Below, piece after piece: positions 28,816 through 37,911 of a stretch of 64,000 nucleotides of DNA. Under the pieces are notes generated by a model. It was not told the origin of the DNA. It worked only from the letters and a program-made list of their open reading frames with translations, and searched no databases. Location: positions 158,551 to 222,550 of the forward strand of contig JAGYJY010000022.1 in the NCBI GenBank assembly GCA_018401745.1. The letters are read 5' to 3'. The stretch comes from Pirellulales bacterium (lineage in GTDB: Bacteria; Planctomycetota; Planctomycetia; Pirellulales; UBA1268). The translations under genes were made by a program, and so were the position numbers. Numbering within the stretch: position 1 is the first letter of the stretch; each line of letters starts with the position of its first letter.

Positions 28816-28944
28816 ACTGCCAAGCCTCCTCGGGTCATCACTACACGAGGAGTGTATACGCAAGTTCACCACCCGTCAACTGACGGCCACCGGGTTCTCC
28901 GCGCCGAGCGGCGGCGGACGGCGATGGCCGGCACCATGCAGGCC

Positions 28945-29241
28945 TCAGGTCAGGTGGCGATCGATCTCCATGCCACTGTGAAACACCCCGAGCACCACGA
29001 CTCGAGGCCCGTTGGCGATGAGGTACGCAATCCGGTAATGCCCGTACCACGTCTCATACACGTCACGGTCGACAATCCGTTCATACCTTTGACCACGATG
29101 CGGGTGCTGGCGGAGGATCTCGGCCTTCGCGCAACTCCCCCGCACCACACTGGCGGCGGCACGACGATTGTCGACTGCGAAGTACTCGTAGATGTCGTGC
29201 AGACAGCGGAGGGCTTCTGAAGTCCACGTCAGGTTTGCCAT
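28945..29241 (-). CDS. RelE/ParE family toxin
   Basis: This 98-residue protein fits the ParE/RelE fold: LTWTSEALRCLHDIYEYFAV at the N-terminus, LRQHPHRGQRYERIVDRDVYE and the beta strands YRIAYLIANGPRVVVLGVFH. ParE members poison gyrase and RelE members cleave mRNA; which applies is unknown. ATG 29241 overlaps the last 13 bases of the upstream antitoxin frame, the usual arrangement. That antitoxin has an internal stop, so the toxin may be uncontrolled or translated poorly. Confidence 0.82.
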   Translation of the reverse strand: MANLTWTSEALRCLHDIYEYFAVDNRRAAASVVRGSCAKAEILRQHPHRGQRYERIVDRDVYETWYGHYRIAYLIANGPRVVVLGVFHSGMEIDRHLT

Positions 29242-29414
29242 GACTTCACGACCTCGGCAACCTGTGGAGGGCTGTGCAGCCGGTCGGCTGCCACATCCTG
29301 GATTCACCGGTCGATCATCCGGGAAAATGCCAGCTCTTTGAGAATCTCGTCATAGGTGCTGTCGTCCGGCTGTCTCACGATGATGTCGATCATTGTTTTC
29401 TTGGCTGGGCTCAT
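29229..29414 (-). pseudogene. ParE-linked antitoxin with in-frame TGA
   Basis: ATG 29414 opens a short frame (MSPAKKTMIDIIVRQPDDST, then YDEILKELAFSRMIDR) that stops at TGA after 36 codons. The same frame continues without any shift through IQDVAADRLHSPPQVAEVVK and SWQT to a second TGA that overlaps the toxin start. This is the length and shape of the small antitoxins paired with ParE (PDD-T-x-EI-x-EL-x-F... then a Gly and a C-terminal SW). The stop stands where a Gly codon is expected (GGA to TGA by one change). The small 36-residue product could still be made. Confidence 0.7.
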
Positions 29415-29454
29415 GAACGCTCCTCAGATGAATCCGACTCTGAACGGTAGCTCA

Positions 29455-29790
29455 CCACTGCGGTCGACGCGGCAACTGCGTCGCCCGGAGTACTCCGCAA
29501 ACCCCGCGCCAAAAAACAGCGAGGCGCCTCCTCAGCATGCCAACGCAGGGCCATAAAACGCGTTGCGACCGACTGACACGCAAGCCGCCGAAAAGAAAAA
29601 GGCTGCGTTGACACAGGCCCCTCTTCAGAGGCGGCGCACATCGCCCCACCAGGTGGGGCAAAACGTCTAACGCGCGGAAACTAATTTGGCCCCAAAGTGG
29701 AGCGATTCACTCCACAGCCGCGCGGCGACAGGCAGAAGATGGGCAGGTGAGAACGGGACCGGCCCTGGGACCGCGAGCTCGGCTGCAACA
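29455..29790 (-). repeat. Orphan copy 1 of the PEP-CTERM upstream leader repeat
   Basis: The segment resembles the region upstream of the PEP-CTERM gene that starts at 35011: a CCGCGCCAAAAAACAGCG block, then the conserved core 29642-29714 (CACCAGGTGGGGCAAAACG, later AAGTGGAGCGATTCACTCCA), and then a relative of the GGGACGGGTC element. No PEP-CTERM coding sequence follows on the minus strand; the ParE locus is there instead. It appears to be a relic. No gene is supported in 29415-29798. Confidence 0.6.
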
Positions 29791-29798
29791 AGCCCTCG

Positions 29799-30090
29799 CT
29801 ACCGCAACCGCCCTTGCCACTTTGATGCCGCTCGTGCCGTGTGAACAACGCCGTAGATGGTCACGCTCTGACCGTCGTACTCGTAAAAAACGGCATACGG
29901 AAATCGCCGTACAAAGTCGCGACGATATTCGCCCCGGACCTTGCCATGGATTTCCGGAGGCCTGCGAATGCGCTCGAGACACGCCAGCACGCAGTCAGTG
30001 AACTGCGAGCCAAGCCCCTGCCTCTGGTCTTCGTACCAGCGGTATGCGGCTTCGATGTCTTTGCAGCCGCCGGCGAGAATCGGAGTTCAT
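29799..30090 (-). pseudogene. RelE/ParE family toxin, one-base frameshift near the start
   Basis: The ATG at 30090 overlaps the upstream antitoxin stop (ATGA), the normal layout, but its frame ends after about 30 codons. The frame one base off reads ILAGGCKDIEAAYRWYEDQR, QGLGSQFTDCVLACLERI and, at the C-terminus, RRFPYAVFYEYDGQSVTIYG, a typical ParE toxin of about 96 residues. The total of 292 bases is one more than a multiple of three, so a single extra base close to 30078-30082 explains it. It is either an inactive toxin or a sequencing error. Confidence 0.7.
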
Positions 30091-30314
30091 TCGCCACGCT
30101 GGATGTCCTGCACACGTCGCATGAAATCGTCCCACGAAAGAGCAGACTCGGGCGCAGATTCAAGACTTTCCCGCCGACGGTTCATCTCGTCGATTTGCCA
30201 ATCGCGGACGGGGATGTCGGACGGAACTTGGGCAAGCTGATCCCAAAGGTCCTCGACGAGTTGGAGTTTCTCAGCAACGCTCAGAGCCGAGAGGGCAGAT
30301 GTTTCCGGACTCAT
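30087..30314 (-). CDS. Addiction-module antitoxin (TIGR02574-like)
   Basis: The 75-residue acidic protein (MSPETSALSALSVAEKLQLV, then EDLWDQLAQVPSDIPVRDWQ) matches the small antitoxin family in which LS-x-EK-x-LVEDLWD-x-I precedes a C-terminal helix (ALSWDDFMRRVQ). It would neutralise the ParE-type toxin encoded directly downstream. ATG 30314 is preferred to a GTG one codon earlier. Confidence 0.8.
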   Translation of the reverse strand: MSPETSALSALSVAEKLQLVEDLWDQLAQVPSDIPVRDWQIDEMNRRRESLESAPESALSWDDFMRRVQDIQRGE

Positions 30315-30465
30315 CACGGGGCCCCTGACGTGTTCATGTAAGACTCAGTTGGCGAAGTCTACCACTGTGCCCCCGGTTTTTGCCTTACGTTTGCTGAACG
30401 CGCCGCGTGCGGCAGACGGCCCCGAGGCTTGCTTGGGCCGCGAACCATCTCGCCCCTTGCGCCGA

Positions 30466-30631
30466 CTTGCGGCGGCGGCGGGCGGCGATTGCTGCGATGC
30501 CACCGGCGATGGCGAGCATCACGTAGGTCGAGGGCACAGGCACGGCCGTGACCGTCACGAAGGTCTGCGTGCCGGAGGCAGGCAGGAAGTCGCCCGAGGA
30601 GTTCCGCGGCTGGGTGTTGGAGCCGGTGACG
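30466..30631 (-). pseudogene. Orphan PEP-CTERM gene 3' fragment, altered motif
   Basis: On the minus strand the segment encodes GSNTQPRNSSGDFLPASGTQ, TFVTVTAVPVPSTYVMLAIA and an Arg-rich tail (AARRRRK), matching the end of the gene at 31469-35011 and its relatives. The motif reads VPVP rather than VPEP, so sorting by an exosortase would be lost. No N-terminal part precedes it; instead there is a small gene pair on the + strand. No other gene is seen in 30315-30734. Confidence 0.75.
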
Positions 30632-30734
30632 GGAGCTGCCGCCGCCACCACCAGTTTCCGATAGAATGAAGAGGGTTGTTCGCATCTCGATGCGCTCGGA
30701 CAGGGAGAGGGTTTCGTGAGAAAGGTCGTCATCG

Positions 30735-30953
30735 ATGGTTGAGGACGCACACCAATGGATGCAGGCGTGGCGTTCGGCTGGTGAGGCGCTGGCGCGTGTT
30801 CGTCGCGAGGAACTTCGCGCACTCGACGGCAAAAAGGCGTTGGCGCTGCTCACCGGTCCGGCTGATTATCACCAAGAGCCGCGAAAGCCGAGAAAGTCTT
30901 CAGGGCTCATCGAACAGCAGCGGTGGTTCATGAAGGCTCGTCGCGATGCTTGA
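30735..30953 (+). CDS. Small partner protein of a nucleotidyltransferase
   Basis: The 72-residue protein (MVEDAHQWMQAWRSAGEALA) has a helical N-terminus and a basic tail ending SSGLIEQQRWFMKARRDA. Its stop overlaps the start of the nucleotidyltransferase gene by eight bases, so the pair is coupled. I do not recognise the family. By position it may be an antitoxin or specificity partner. Confidence 0.6.
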   Translation: MVEDAHQWMQAWRSAGEALARVRREELRALDGKKALALLTGPADYHQEPRKPRKSSGLIEQQRWFMKARRDA

Positions 30954-31512
30954 GGTCTATCGCGCGGCGGCTGAACTCCAGGCGAGGCTTCAGGAGCGTG
31001 ATTGGCGGTTTTGCTTGATCGGCGGCTTGGCTCTCCAGCGATGGGGCGAGCCCCGGGAGACGATCGACGTCGACATCACGTTGCTCACGGGTTTTGGTGG
31101 CGAGGAGCCGATCATCCGTGAGATTTTGAACTGGTACGAGCCACGGGTTCCCGATCCGGCTGGTTTCGCCTTGAAGCACCGGGTTTTACTCGTGCAGGCC
31201 GCGTCCGGTGTGGGGATCGACATTGCATTGGGCGGAATGCCATTCGAGGAATCCGCTGTCGACCGAGCAAGCCTCTACGAGTTCGCCCCCGAAGTTTTTT
31301 TGCTCACTGCCTCGGCTGAGGATTTGATCGTGATGAAGGCGTTCGCAGCCCGTGCGAAGGACTGGGTGGACCTCGAAGGCATCATGATTCGCCAGGGCGA
31401 CCGGCTTGACTGGGGCTACATTGCGATGCAACTCCAGCCACTTGTTGAACTCAAAGAGGAGCCTGAGATTATCGAACGGTTGTTCCAGATGCGGAACAGC
31501 GTCGGATCCTGA
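30946..31512 (+). CDS. Nucleotidyltransferase, AbiEii/MNT-like
   Basis: The 188-residue protein has the polymerase-beta-fold signature FCLIGGLALQRWGEPRETID followed by VDITLL, giving the GG...DxD pattern that binds metal and nucleotide. A conserved C-terminal block (FLLTASAEDLIVMKAFAARA KDW in two parts) is typical of these single-domain enzymes. AbiEii-type relatives are toxins that nucleotidylate tRNA or serine targets; the target here is unknown. It is paired with the small gene upstream. Its 3' end overlaps the 3' end of the convergent PEP-CTERM gene by 44 bases. Confidence 0.75.
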   Translation: MLEVYRAAAELQARLQERDWRFCLIGGLALQRWGEPRETIDVDITLLTGFGGEEPIIREILNWYEPRVPDPAGFALKHRVLLVQAASGVGIDIALGGMPFEESAVDRASLYEFAPEVFLLTASAEDLIVMKAFAARAKDWVDLEGIMIRQGDRLDWGYIAMQLQPLVELKEEPEIIERLFQMRNSVGS

Positions 31513-34500
31513 AACGTCCAGCGTAACGGGCCGCGGCGATGCCGAGCCCGGCGATCCCCAGGAGGGCGAGCGTGGCCGGCTCGGGGACGGCCGTGATCGT
31601 CACGAAGGTCTGCGTGCCCGAAACAGGCAGGAAGTCGCCCGAGAAGTTCAGCGGCTGGGTGTTGGAACCGTTATAGGCATAGTCGTAGTCGATCTCCCAC
31701 ATCTGGCTGCCCACCGTGAACCGGCTGCCGTCGGCGAGCGGCTGGCCGCCGTAGGTAAACTGGCCGCCGTCCCAGGTGCCCGTGTAGTTGATCATCGCGA
31801 ACACGGTCGAGTCTTCGACGAAGGGCTGCGGCGTCTGGTTGAGGTCGGCAAAGGAGAGCAGCGAGCCGGCGGTAATCGAGAGGTTGCCATCGACCACCAG
31901 CAGGTCAGCGGCGGTGCCGAGGCTGCCGAGATCGCTCGAGTCGACCTCGTAGCCGAAGGTCGCACCGCTGGCGAAGGTGGTCGCGCCGGTGGCAAACGAC
32001 GCGATGCTGTTGCCCGGCGCGAGCGTGCCGCCGCTCTGCACGGTGACGCTCCCGGCGATGCTGCCGGAGCCGCCGAGGATGCCCGCGGTGACCGTGACGG
32101 CCGTGTTGCCGAGCGACCCGTTGACCGAGAGCCGCGAGCCGCCGACGGTCGTCGTGCCGGTGTAGCTGCTCGCCCCGCCGAGGGTGATCGGGTTGGTGCC
32201 GCGGGTGACGAGGGCCAGGCTGCCGGTCAGGCTGCCGTCGAAGAGGCTCGGCCGGCCGGCGAGGTTGTTGCCGACGGTGAAGGTGGCCGCGGTGCTGCTG
32301 GTGATCGTGCCGGTGCCGGCGATCGCGTTGCCGGAGCCGATCAGGCGGAAGATCTCCTGGGCATTGCCGTCGAGGTCGAGGGTGCCGCCGGTCATCCGGA
32401 TGTTGCCAGTGGTCGATATGGCGTCGCCATTGAAGACTTGGTTCGCCTGGGCGAGCCGCACCGTGGCGCCCGTGTCGAGGGCCCTGATCTCGTAGACGGC
32501 TCGGGCGGTCGCGTTGAGCAGGGTCGTGCCGGCGGCGGCGACCAGGCTCGTGCCGGTGTTGCCGCCAGCCCCGGCGATCTCGAGCGTGCCGGAGCCGGTC
32601 TTGGTGAGCACGACGTTGGGATGGGTCGGGTCGGAGTTGCGGACGTTGTTGGTCAGGGTCAGCGTGGCCGCGGCATCCGAGACGCTGATCGCGCTGGTCG
32701 TGTTGGCCGCCGAGATGTCGACCAGCCGGGCGGTGGTGGCGTTGCCGGCGGCGGTGTACTCGAGCGTGCCGCCGGCGAGCGCGAGCGTGCCGGAGGGGCC
32801 GAGGTTGCTCGTGCCTGAGTCGGCGATCGCCGCCACCGCCAGCGTGCCGGCCGAGATGGTCGTGCCGCCTGAGAAGGTGTTGGCTCCCGAGAGCGTGGTG
32901 ACGCCGACGCCGTTCTTGATCACGGTGCCCGTGCCCGAAATCACGTTGGCCGCGGTCAGATCGTTGGAGCGGTTAAACTCCAAGGTGGCGTTGTTCACCA
33001 CCGCTCCGCCGCCGAGCGTGCCCGTGGTGCCGCCGTTGCCCACCGCGAGCGTGCCGGCCGAGATGGTGGTGGTGCCGGTATACGTGTTGCCGCCGGTCAA
33101 GGTGATCGTGCCCGTGCCGATCTTCTCGAGCGGGGCCGTGCCGGTGCCGTTCTGGATCACGCCGGCAAACTCGCTCGTGGCGTCGGCCACGCCGACGGTG
33201 AGCTTCTGGAGAGGAAAGGTGCCCGCTGGCGCGAGGCCGAGCACGACCGTGCCGCTGCCGGTCAGACCGCCCACCTGCGCGGCCGCCGCGTCTACGTCGA
33301 ACAGGGCCCCGGCGGCCACGTTGAGGCTCGCCTGGTTGTTGGCCCAGGGCTGATTGGCCGATGTGCTCGCCTGCAACGCCCCCTCCTGGACGTCGATCGT
33401 GGCGGAGGCGTCGAGCGCGAAATCGGTCGCCCCGCTCCAGCGGATCCGTCCGGGGCCCGTCTTGCGGAGCGTGCCGCTGCCGGTGTAGGTGCCGCCGGTG
33501 AAGGTCGTGGGGCCCGTCGCGACGGCGATCTCGAGCGCGGCCCCCGAGGCGATGGCATAGCTGGTCGAGGCGTTGGTGGAACTGAGTTTCAGGGTGCCGG
33601 CGTCGATGGCCGTTGCGCCCGTGTAGAGATTGGCCCCGGAGAGCGTGAGCTGGCCGGCGCCGGCTTTGGTCAGCCCGCCGGTGCCGCTGAGCACGCCGGC
33701 GTAGTCGCTCGTTGCCCCCGTGCCGCCGATCGAGAGCGAGTTGCCGCCGAGCGCGAGAGTGCGGGAGCCGGTCAGGCCGGCCAGGGCGTAGGTGTTGTTG
33801 CCCGCGACGGCGAAGGCGGCCGTGCCGGCATCGGCCGCGTTCATGTCGAGAGTGGCGTTTTGGAGGGCGGCGACATCACCCAGCGAGAGCGTGCCATCCC
33901 CGATCCGGGCGGTGCCGGTGAAGGTATTCGCCGCGGCCAGCGTGAGCCGGCCCGGGCCGGCGAAGGTGAAGTCGCCGGTGCCCGTGACCGGGCTGGTCAG
34001 CGTGACGCCGGGCCGGGTGGCGAAGTCGATCGTGAAGGTGCCACTGGTGGTGAAGGTGGTGATCGCCTCGCCGGCCGCGATCGCCGTATTGGTCGAGCCG
34101 CCGGTGATGCCGGTGGCGTCGCCGGCGTAGCGAATGACCACGATCCCCGAGCCGCCGTTGCCGCCTTGGCCGAAACTAGCACCGCCACCACCACCGCCGG
34201 AGCCGCTGTTGGCCTCGCCGTCGCCACCGTTGCCTCGAGGTGTGCCGGCCCCGCCCCGCCCGGAGCCGCCGGTCGTAGGCGCCGCTTCGTTGCTGTTGTG
34301 GCCGCCGCCACCGCCGTCGCCATAGTAGATGGCGGTACCCGTGATCGCATTCTGCACGCCGAAGCCGCCATTGCCGGCGGTCGAGCCCGAGCCGGCTTGG
34401 CCAACGGCTCCCGCACCGCCGCCGCCGCCGCCGCCACGGGTGGCGGCACCGATGCCCCTGATTGCCGGCCGAAGCCGTGCCAAGCCGGGCGGGATCGGTG

Positions 34501-35011
34501 ATCGTGGAGCCGAGCCCGCCGCTGGAGGCCCCGCTGCCGCTGGTTTGATTCGTGGTGTCCGCACCGCTGCCCGAACCGCCCCCGCCCCCGCCGGCCGCCT
34601 GAACTCCGAACGCCTCGCTCAAGCCGCCGACGCCGCCCCGGGTCCAGTCCGCTGTGGATCGTGCTCCGCCGTTGCCGACGGTGATCGTGTTGCTCGAGGT
34701 CGTGATCCGCAGGGGCGTGCCGCCGAAGTTGCTCACCACCGCGCCTGCGCCGCCGCCACCGGCATCGGTCGAGCCGCCGGCCCCGCCGCCGCCGACGACC
34801 AGGTATTCGACGTAGAAAGCCAAATCGATTTCGAGGCCGCCGTTGTCGACGGTGTAGCTCGTGGAGATCGACTCGGTGCCGCTCGTGCCGTCGAGGGTGA
34901 CGGTCGTCTGGGCGTGGGCGGTCGCGGCGGCGAACGCAGTGGCAAACGCGAAGGCGGCGACGGCGGCGAGGAACGAGTGGCCAGGCGGCGGGCGGGAAGG
35001 GAGATCGTCAT
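31469..35011 (-). CDS. PEP-CTERM autotransporter-repeat surface protein A (frameshifted)
   Basis: ATG 35011 begins MTISLPARRL and a signal peptide (FLAAVAAFAFATAFAAATAH), but the two are one base out of frame near 34977. After TVTLDGTSGTES comes a Gly-rich domain (EYLVVGGGGAGG and further runs); the frame changes again near 34455. From there to 31469 it is open for about 1,000 residues of autotransporter-associated beta-strand repeats (patterns such as GAGQLTLSGANLYTGATAI and GTITLTGGNTYTGTTTIS). The C-terminus has the PEP-CTERM signal VPEPATLALLGIAGLGIAAA followed by Arg residues, for exosortase sorting to the envelope. The last residues differ from the other copies and overlap the nucleotidyltransferase gene. 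Confidence 0.78.
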
Positions 35012-35082
35012 GGCGGCGGCTTCTAAATCGGCTGGGGTTTCGGCGTCCGTCAGGCCGGGTCGCCCCGGCTCGGCGGTGTCGC

Positions 35083-35580
35083 GGCGGGGTTGCCGCTGCG
35101 ACGACCTGAATAACCCGCAAATCCCGCGCCAAAAAACAGCGCGGCGCCCCCTCGCCAAGCGAGCGCCTACCCGCAAAACGCGTGGCGATCGGTGGAGATG
35201 CAGGCCGCTCCCACAAGAAAAAGGAAGCGTTCACACGCACCCCTCTCTAGGGGTGGCGCAAATCACTCCACCAGGTGGGGCAAAACGTATAACGCGCGGC
35301 GACTAATTCAGGCCCAAAGTGGAGCGATTCGCTCCATCGTCGCGCGCGACGACATGCGGAAGAGAGGAGAGTGAAAACGGGACGGGTCCTGAGGCCGCAC
35401 AGCGGCCTCGGCTGAGCCGAGGGACCTGCCGGCCTGCGGCCGACAGTCCCTCAAGACCCGTCCCGGAGCCCGATCAACCGGGGCGTCGTCCCCAGCGATG
35501 ACAACTCAAGGAAACAGCCTCCTCAACCAGCCCTGCGCATGACGGCAGTCCTCCACGGTCGATGCTCCGTTCACCGCTTA
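35083..35580 (-). repeat. PEP-CTERM leader repeat copy 2 and spacer
   Basis: This is the upstream region of gene A. The conserved core is 35250-35337: on the sense (minus) strand it has the palindrome TGGAGCGAATCGCTCCA, then GAATTAGTCGCGGCGCG-type sequence and GTTATACG, a possible promoter (TTGGGC-type -35, TTATAC -10). The spacer to 35580 is nearly identical to 57030-57262 between the tandem genes near 57,000. Confidence 0.65.
35378..35466. repeat. Structured GGGACGGGTC repeat element
   Basis: The ends CGGGACGGGTCCTGAGG and CCTCAAGACCCGTCCCG are inverted repeats, enclosing smaller inverted repeats (GGCCGCACAGCGGCC; CCTCGGCTGAGCCGAGG; GGCCTGCGGCC). The copy at 57061-57149 is almost the same, and 3111-3325 shares the ends. 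It could fold into a long multi-stem structure, as terminator or mobile REP-like unit. Confidence 0.6.
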
Positions 35581-35581
35581 A

Positions 35582-35672
35582 GCAGCCTGGCGACGGCGGC
35601 GGCGGGCGGCGATCGCTCCGATGCCAGCGGCAATGGCGAGCATCACGTAGGTCGAGGGCTCGGGCACGGCCG
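35582..35672 (-). pseudogene. Orphan PEP-CTERM gene 3' end
   Basis: The minus strand encodes AVPEPSTYVMLAIAAGIGAI then AARRRRRQAA and stop, the same end as gene C at 57262. Upstream coding sequence stops abruptly at about 35672, and the DUF433/DUF5615 module begins shortly afterwards (35676-35845 shows no gene). Confidence 0.8.
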
Positions 35673-35845
35673 ACCGACTGGCGCCAGTTGATCCGCCCCC
35701 CACACAACGACTGGGCTCCCACTCTTCATGAAGAAGGCGGATATGCTGAGAAGAGGATCAAGGTCGCGTAGAGAGTGAATGGGCAGGTGTTGGCCGCGAC
35801 GAACCCAGAGTTGAGTGATCGCCATACCCCTCGAGAGAGTCCGTC

Positions 35846-36085
35846 ATGAATGAAGCCGATCTGCTCTCCCGCATCACCATTTCTCCAGAGATTTGCCACG
35901 GCAAGCCCTGCATCCGGGGCCTGCGGTATCCCGTAGAAAACGTGTTGGAATGGCTGGGCAGCGGGATGACCCACGACGAGATCCTTGCTGACTTCCCCGA
36001 CCTGGAGCGAGAAGATCTCCAGGCCGCGATGGCCTGGGCGACCCGACTGGCCCGAACGCGCCGACTTGAAGTGGTCCGAGCATGA
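35846..36085 (+). CDS. DUF433 (VapB-like) antitoxin
   Basis: The 79-residue protein carries the DUF433 winged-helix core: [41 protein letters not shown] and [20 protein letters not shown]. In many bacteria DUF433 proteins precede a DUF5615 PIN-like toxin, as here, with a four-base ATGA overlap. It would bind and neutralise the toxin and repress the promoter. Confidence 0.88.
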   Translation: MNEADLLSRITISPEICHGKPCIRGLRYPVENVLEWLGSGMTHDEILADFPDLEREDLQAAMAWATRLARTRRLEVVRA

Positions 36086-36434
36086 GGTGGTTGATCGATG
36101 CCCAGCTTCCGCAGAGGCTTGCGACTTGCTTGATTCATCAAGGTGAGGATGCGGTTCACACGCTTGACCTCCCCTACGAAATACCACATCTGACTCCGTG
36201 ATCACGGAAGTTGCGGACCGTGAATCGAGGACTGTCGTCACCAAAGATCAGGACTTCGTCAACTCGCACTTCCTTCAAGGAAAGCCGAAGCACCTGCTTT
36301 TGATTTCTACCGGAAACATCACGAACAACGATCTTGTGTCGCTCCTCGAGGAAAATCTACCGGCGATCAAGACAATGTTGGCGTCCGGGACATTCGTTGA
36401 ACTCAATCGGCACCATCTGATCCTGCACGCTTGA
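36082..36434 (+). CDS. DUF5615 PIN-like toxin (one-base frameshift)
   Basis: ATG 36082 opens [20 protein letters not shown] and [12 protein letters not shown], the start of a DUF5615 PIN-like nuclease domain, then stops. The frame one base off continues [20 protein letters not shown] and [12 protein letters not shown], and ends in LILHA at 36434. The TKDQDF part is the conserved acidic PIN motif. One missing base near 36177 (TACGAAAT for TACGGAAAT) accounts for the break; the corrected protein is 117 residues. RNase activity is inferred from the fold. Confidence 0.75.
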
Positions 36435-36493
36435 GGTTCGTGGGAAGCCGTGGCAAGCGTGGCGAAGTCGCACCTCGCCATGAAGGTCATGCC

Positions 36494-36604
36494 TCACGCC
36501 GCGGTGCGGCGGCGGCGGGCAGCGATCGCTCCGATGCCGGCGGCGATGGCGAGCATCACGTAGGTCGAAGGCTCGGGCACGGCCGTGACCGTCACGAAGG
36601 TCTG
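36494..36604 (-). pseudogene. Orphan PEP-CTERM gene 3' end fused to a nucleotidyltransferase 3' end
   Basis: The minus strand encodes TFVTVTAVPEPSTYVMLAIA, AGIGAIAARRRRTAA and stop. The upstream boundary is at about 36604, directly abutting the nucleotidyltransferase gene, whose last codons and stop (GRPS, TGA) are read from this fragment in another frame. Confidence 0.8.
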
Positions 36605-37203
36605 CCACTCTCCTCCTCGAGACCGGCAAGAACCCGTTGCCACTCCGAGAGCACGTCCAACTCCGCCGCCCACGATGCGATGTAACCGCGGTCAATCGCA
36701 GCGCCTTGGATCAGGAGCATCGCCGCAATGTCACGCAGGTGCTTGTCAGAGCCGCCTTCTCGGTAAGAGCGAAGTTTGTTGAGAATGACATCTTCAGCTG
36801 AGGCAAACCAAGCATCAAAGTCGCCTGGGCTCGTCAACCGACGGCCGCGTCGTATCTCCGTCTGAGCGTAGACATCCGGCTTCAAGACGATCATGTCGAC
36901 TTTTATCCCAGACGGAATGTGAATGATGTTGAACTGCCCGTGACGCTCAATCGCGGAGCGGACTGCCGATTCGGCCAGATAGTGGTCGGGAGGCGGAAAC
37001 GCGGCCATCAGCAGATCGCGGTGCTCCAAGCGAACGTCCACGAGAATGTCGATGTCGTTCGTGAAGCGAGGTTCCCCGTACGCCATGCTGGCAAGCGACC
37101 CCACGACTCGATACGCGATGCCATGCGTCTCCAAAAACGCCGCCACACGCTGGAGCAACTGAAACGGGTTGAGTTCAGCTGCAGACACGACGGATGATTC
37201 CAT
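36592..37203 (-). CDS. Nucleotidyltransferase, AbiEii-like
   Basis: The 203-residue protein has YRVVGSLASMAYGEPRFTND followed by IDILVD, the GS...DxD catalytic pattern, then IPSGIKVDMIVLKPDVYAQ and SAEDVILNKLRSYREGGSD, the usual C-terminal helix. It overlaps the small upstream gene by 29 bases. The last few codons lie in an orphan PEP-CTERM 3' end, so the natural C-terminus may have been replaced. The target of nucleotidyl transfer is unknown. Confidence 0.75.
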   Translation of the reverse strand: MESSVVSAAELNPFQLLQRVAAFLETHGIAYRVVGSLASMAYGEPRFTNDIDILVDVRLEHRDLLMAAFPPPDHYLAESAVRSAIERHGQFNIIHIPSGIKVDMIVLKPDVYAQTEIRRGRRLTSPGDFDAWFASAEDVILNKLRSYREGGSDKHLRDIAAMLLIQGAAIDRGYIASWAAELDVLSEWQRVLAGLEEESGRPS

Positions 37204-37414
37204 GACTCATGCGGTTGGCCACCTCGCGATCGATCTGGTCCGCCGGCCAGTCAGCATGATCTGCCGCAACCGAAGCTCGCACGATGGCACGAGCAGCGAT
37301 CCACATCCGACATGCGGCTTGGAGCCGGGCTACCTCGCTCGTGCCGGCAAGCACCCGCACCATGTCGGCATCGGGCTTCTCAAAGAGCGGGCGGCGGGGC
37401 GAGATCATGGTCAT
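37175..37414 (-). CDS. Small partner protein of a nucleotidyltransferase
   Basis: The 79-residue protein (MTMISPRRPLFEKPDADMVR) has a helical core and ends IDREVANRMSHGIIRRVCS. It precedes and overlaps the nucleotidyltransferase gene by 29 bases. It is not recognisably related to the 72-residue partner at 30735. No gene is seen in 37415-37629. Confidence 0.5.
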   Translation of the reverse strand: MTMISPRRPLFEKPDADMVRVLAGTSEVARLQAACRMWIAARAIVRASVAADHADWPADQIDREVANRMSHGIIRRVCS

Positions 37415-37629
37415 TTCGCGAACAATGCACGCGAAGCTCCTTCGCGGGCTTCACGCATCGTTGCGTTCTGCGAGACGGTGCGGCCCCGACGCGCGGGCTG
37501 CGGCAAAGACATTATCTTGCCATGAGCATACTCGCGGATGACCGCGCAAGGAAAATGCCCGGAAACCAGCACCTCAAGCAGACCTGCCGATCACCGCAAT
37601 CCCTCAACGGCGGATGCTCAGTCCACACC

Positions 37630-37661
37630 TCACGCCGCGGTGCGGCGGCGGGCGGCCGCTA
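37630..37661 (-). pseudogene. Short PEP-CTERM gene 3' tail
   Basis: TCACGCCGCGGTGCGGCGGC on the + strand matches the last codons (ARRRTAA, stop) of the PEP-CTERM genes at 36494 and 52727. It directly abuts the stop codon of the MazF-like gene. Confidence 0.6.
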
Positions 37662-37911
37662 TCGCGTACGGATGCCGAGCGCCCGCGTGAGTGTCGCGTG
37701 GATTCGCCGAAGCATCTCCGGCGAGACCGACGCCGAAACGATTGACGACCAGCGACTGGGCCAGCGTGTAGATCTTGTCCGCCCGAATGGTCCCGGGCCG
37801 ATTGAGTCGGCCGGCCCGGAGGTCATGCTCCGTGATCCTCAGCGACCAAGGAGTCTGCTGTGGGTTCGATGGCATCGGAACCACGACGATGTCACCCTGC
37901 CGGGGCTTCAT
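37659..37911 (-). CDS. MazF/PemK-like toxin (one-base frameshift)
   Basis: ATG 37911 gives MKPRQGDIVVVPMPSNPQQT, IRADKIYTLAQSLVVNRFGV, the start and middle of a PemK/MazF mRNA interferase. The frame then drifts into non-conserved sequence; one base off it reads SVSPEMLRRIHATLTRALGI and RTR before TAG at 37659, the expected C-terminal helix. The break lies in 37721-37737. In the uncorrected frame translation would run into the adjacent PEP-CTERM tail. The N-terminal part seems short compared with typical 110-residue MazF. Confidence 0.65.

Noticed and set aside
29411..29661. Minus-strand open frames in leader copy 1
   Set aside because: They lie entirely in repeated non-coding leader sequence and differ between copies.
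30349..30669. Plus-strand protein over the PEP-CTERM fragment at 30466
   Set aside because: It is the antisense of the repeat fragment and has no own start signal.
31406..34501. Long + strand open frames opposite PEP-CTERM gene A
   Set aside because: They are low-complexity (Gly, Ala, Arg or Val, Pro) shadows of the repeat gene in a GC-rich region.
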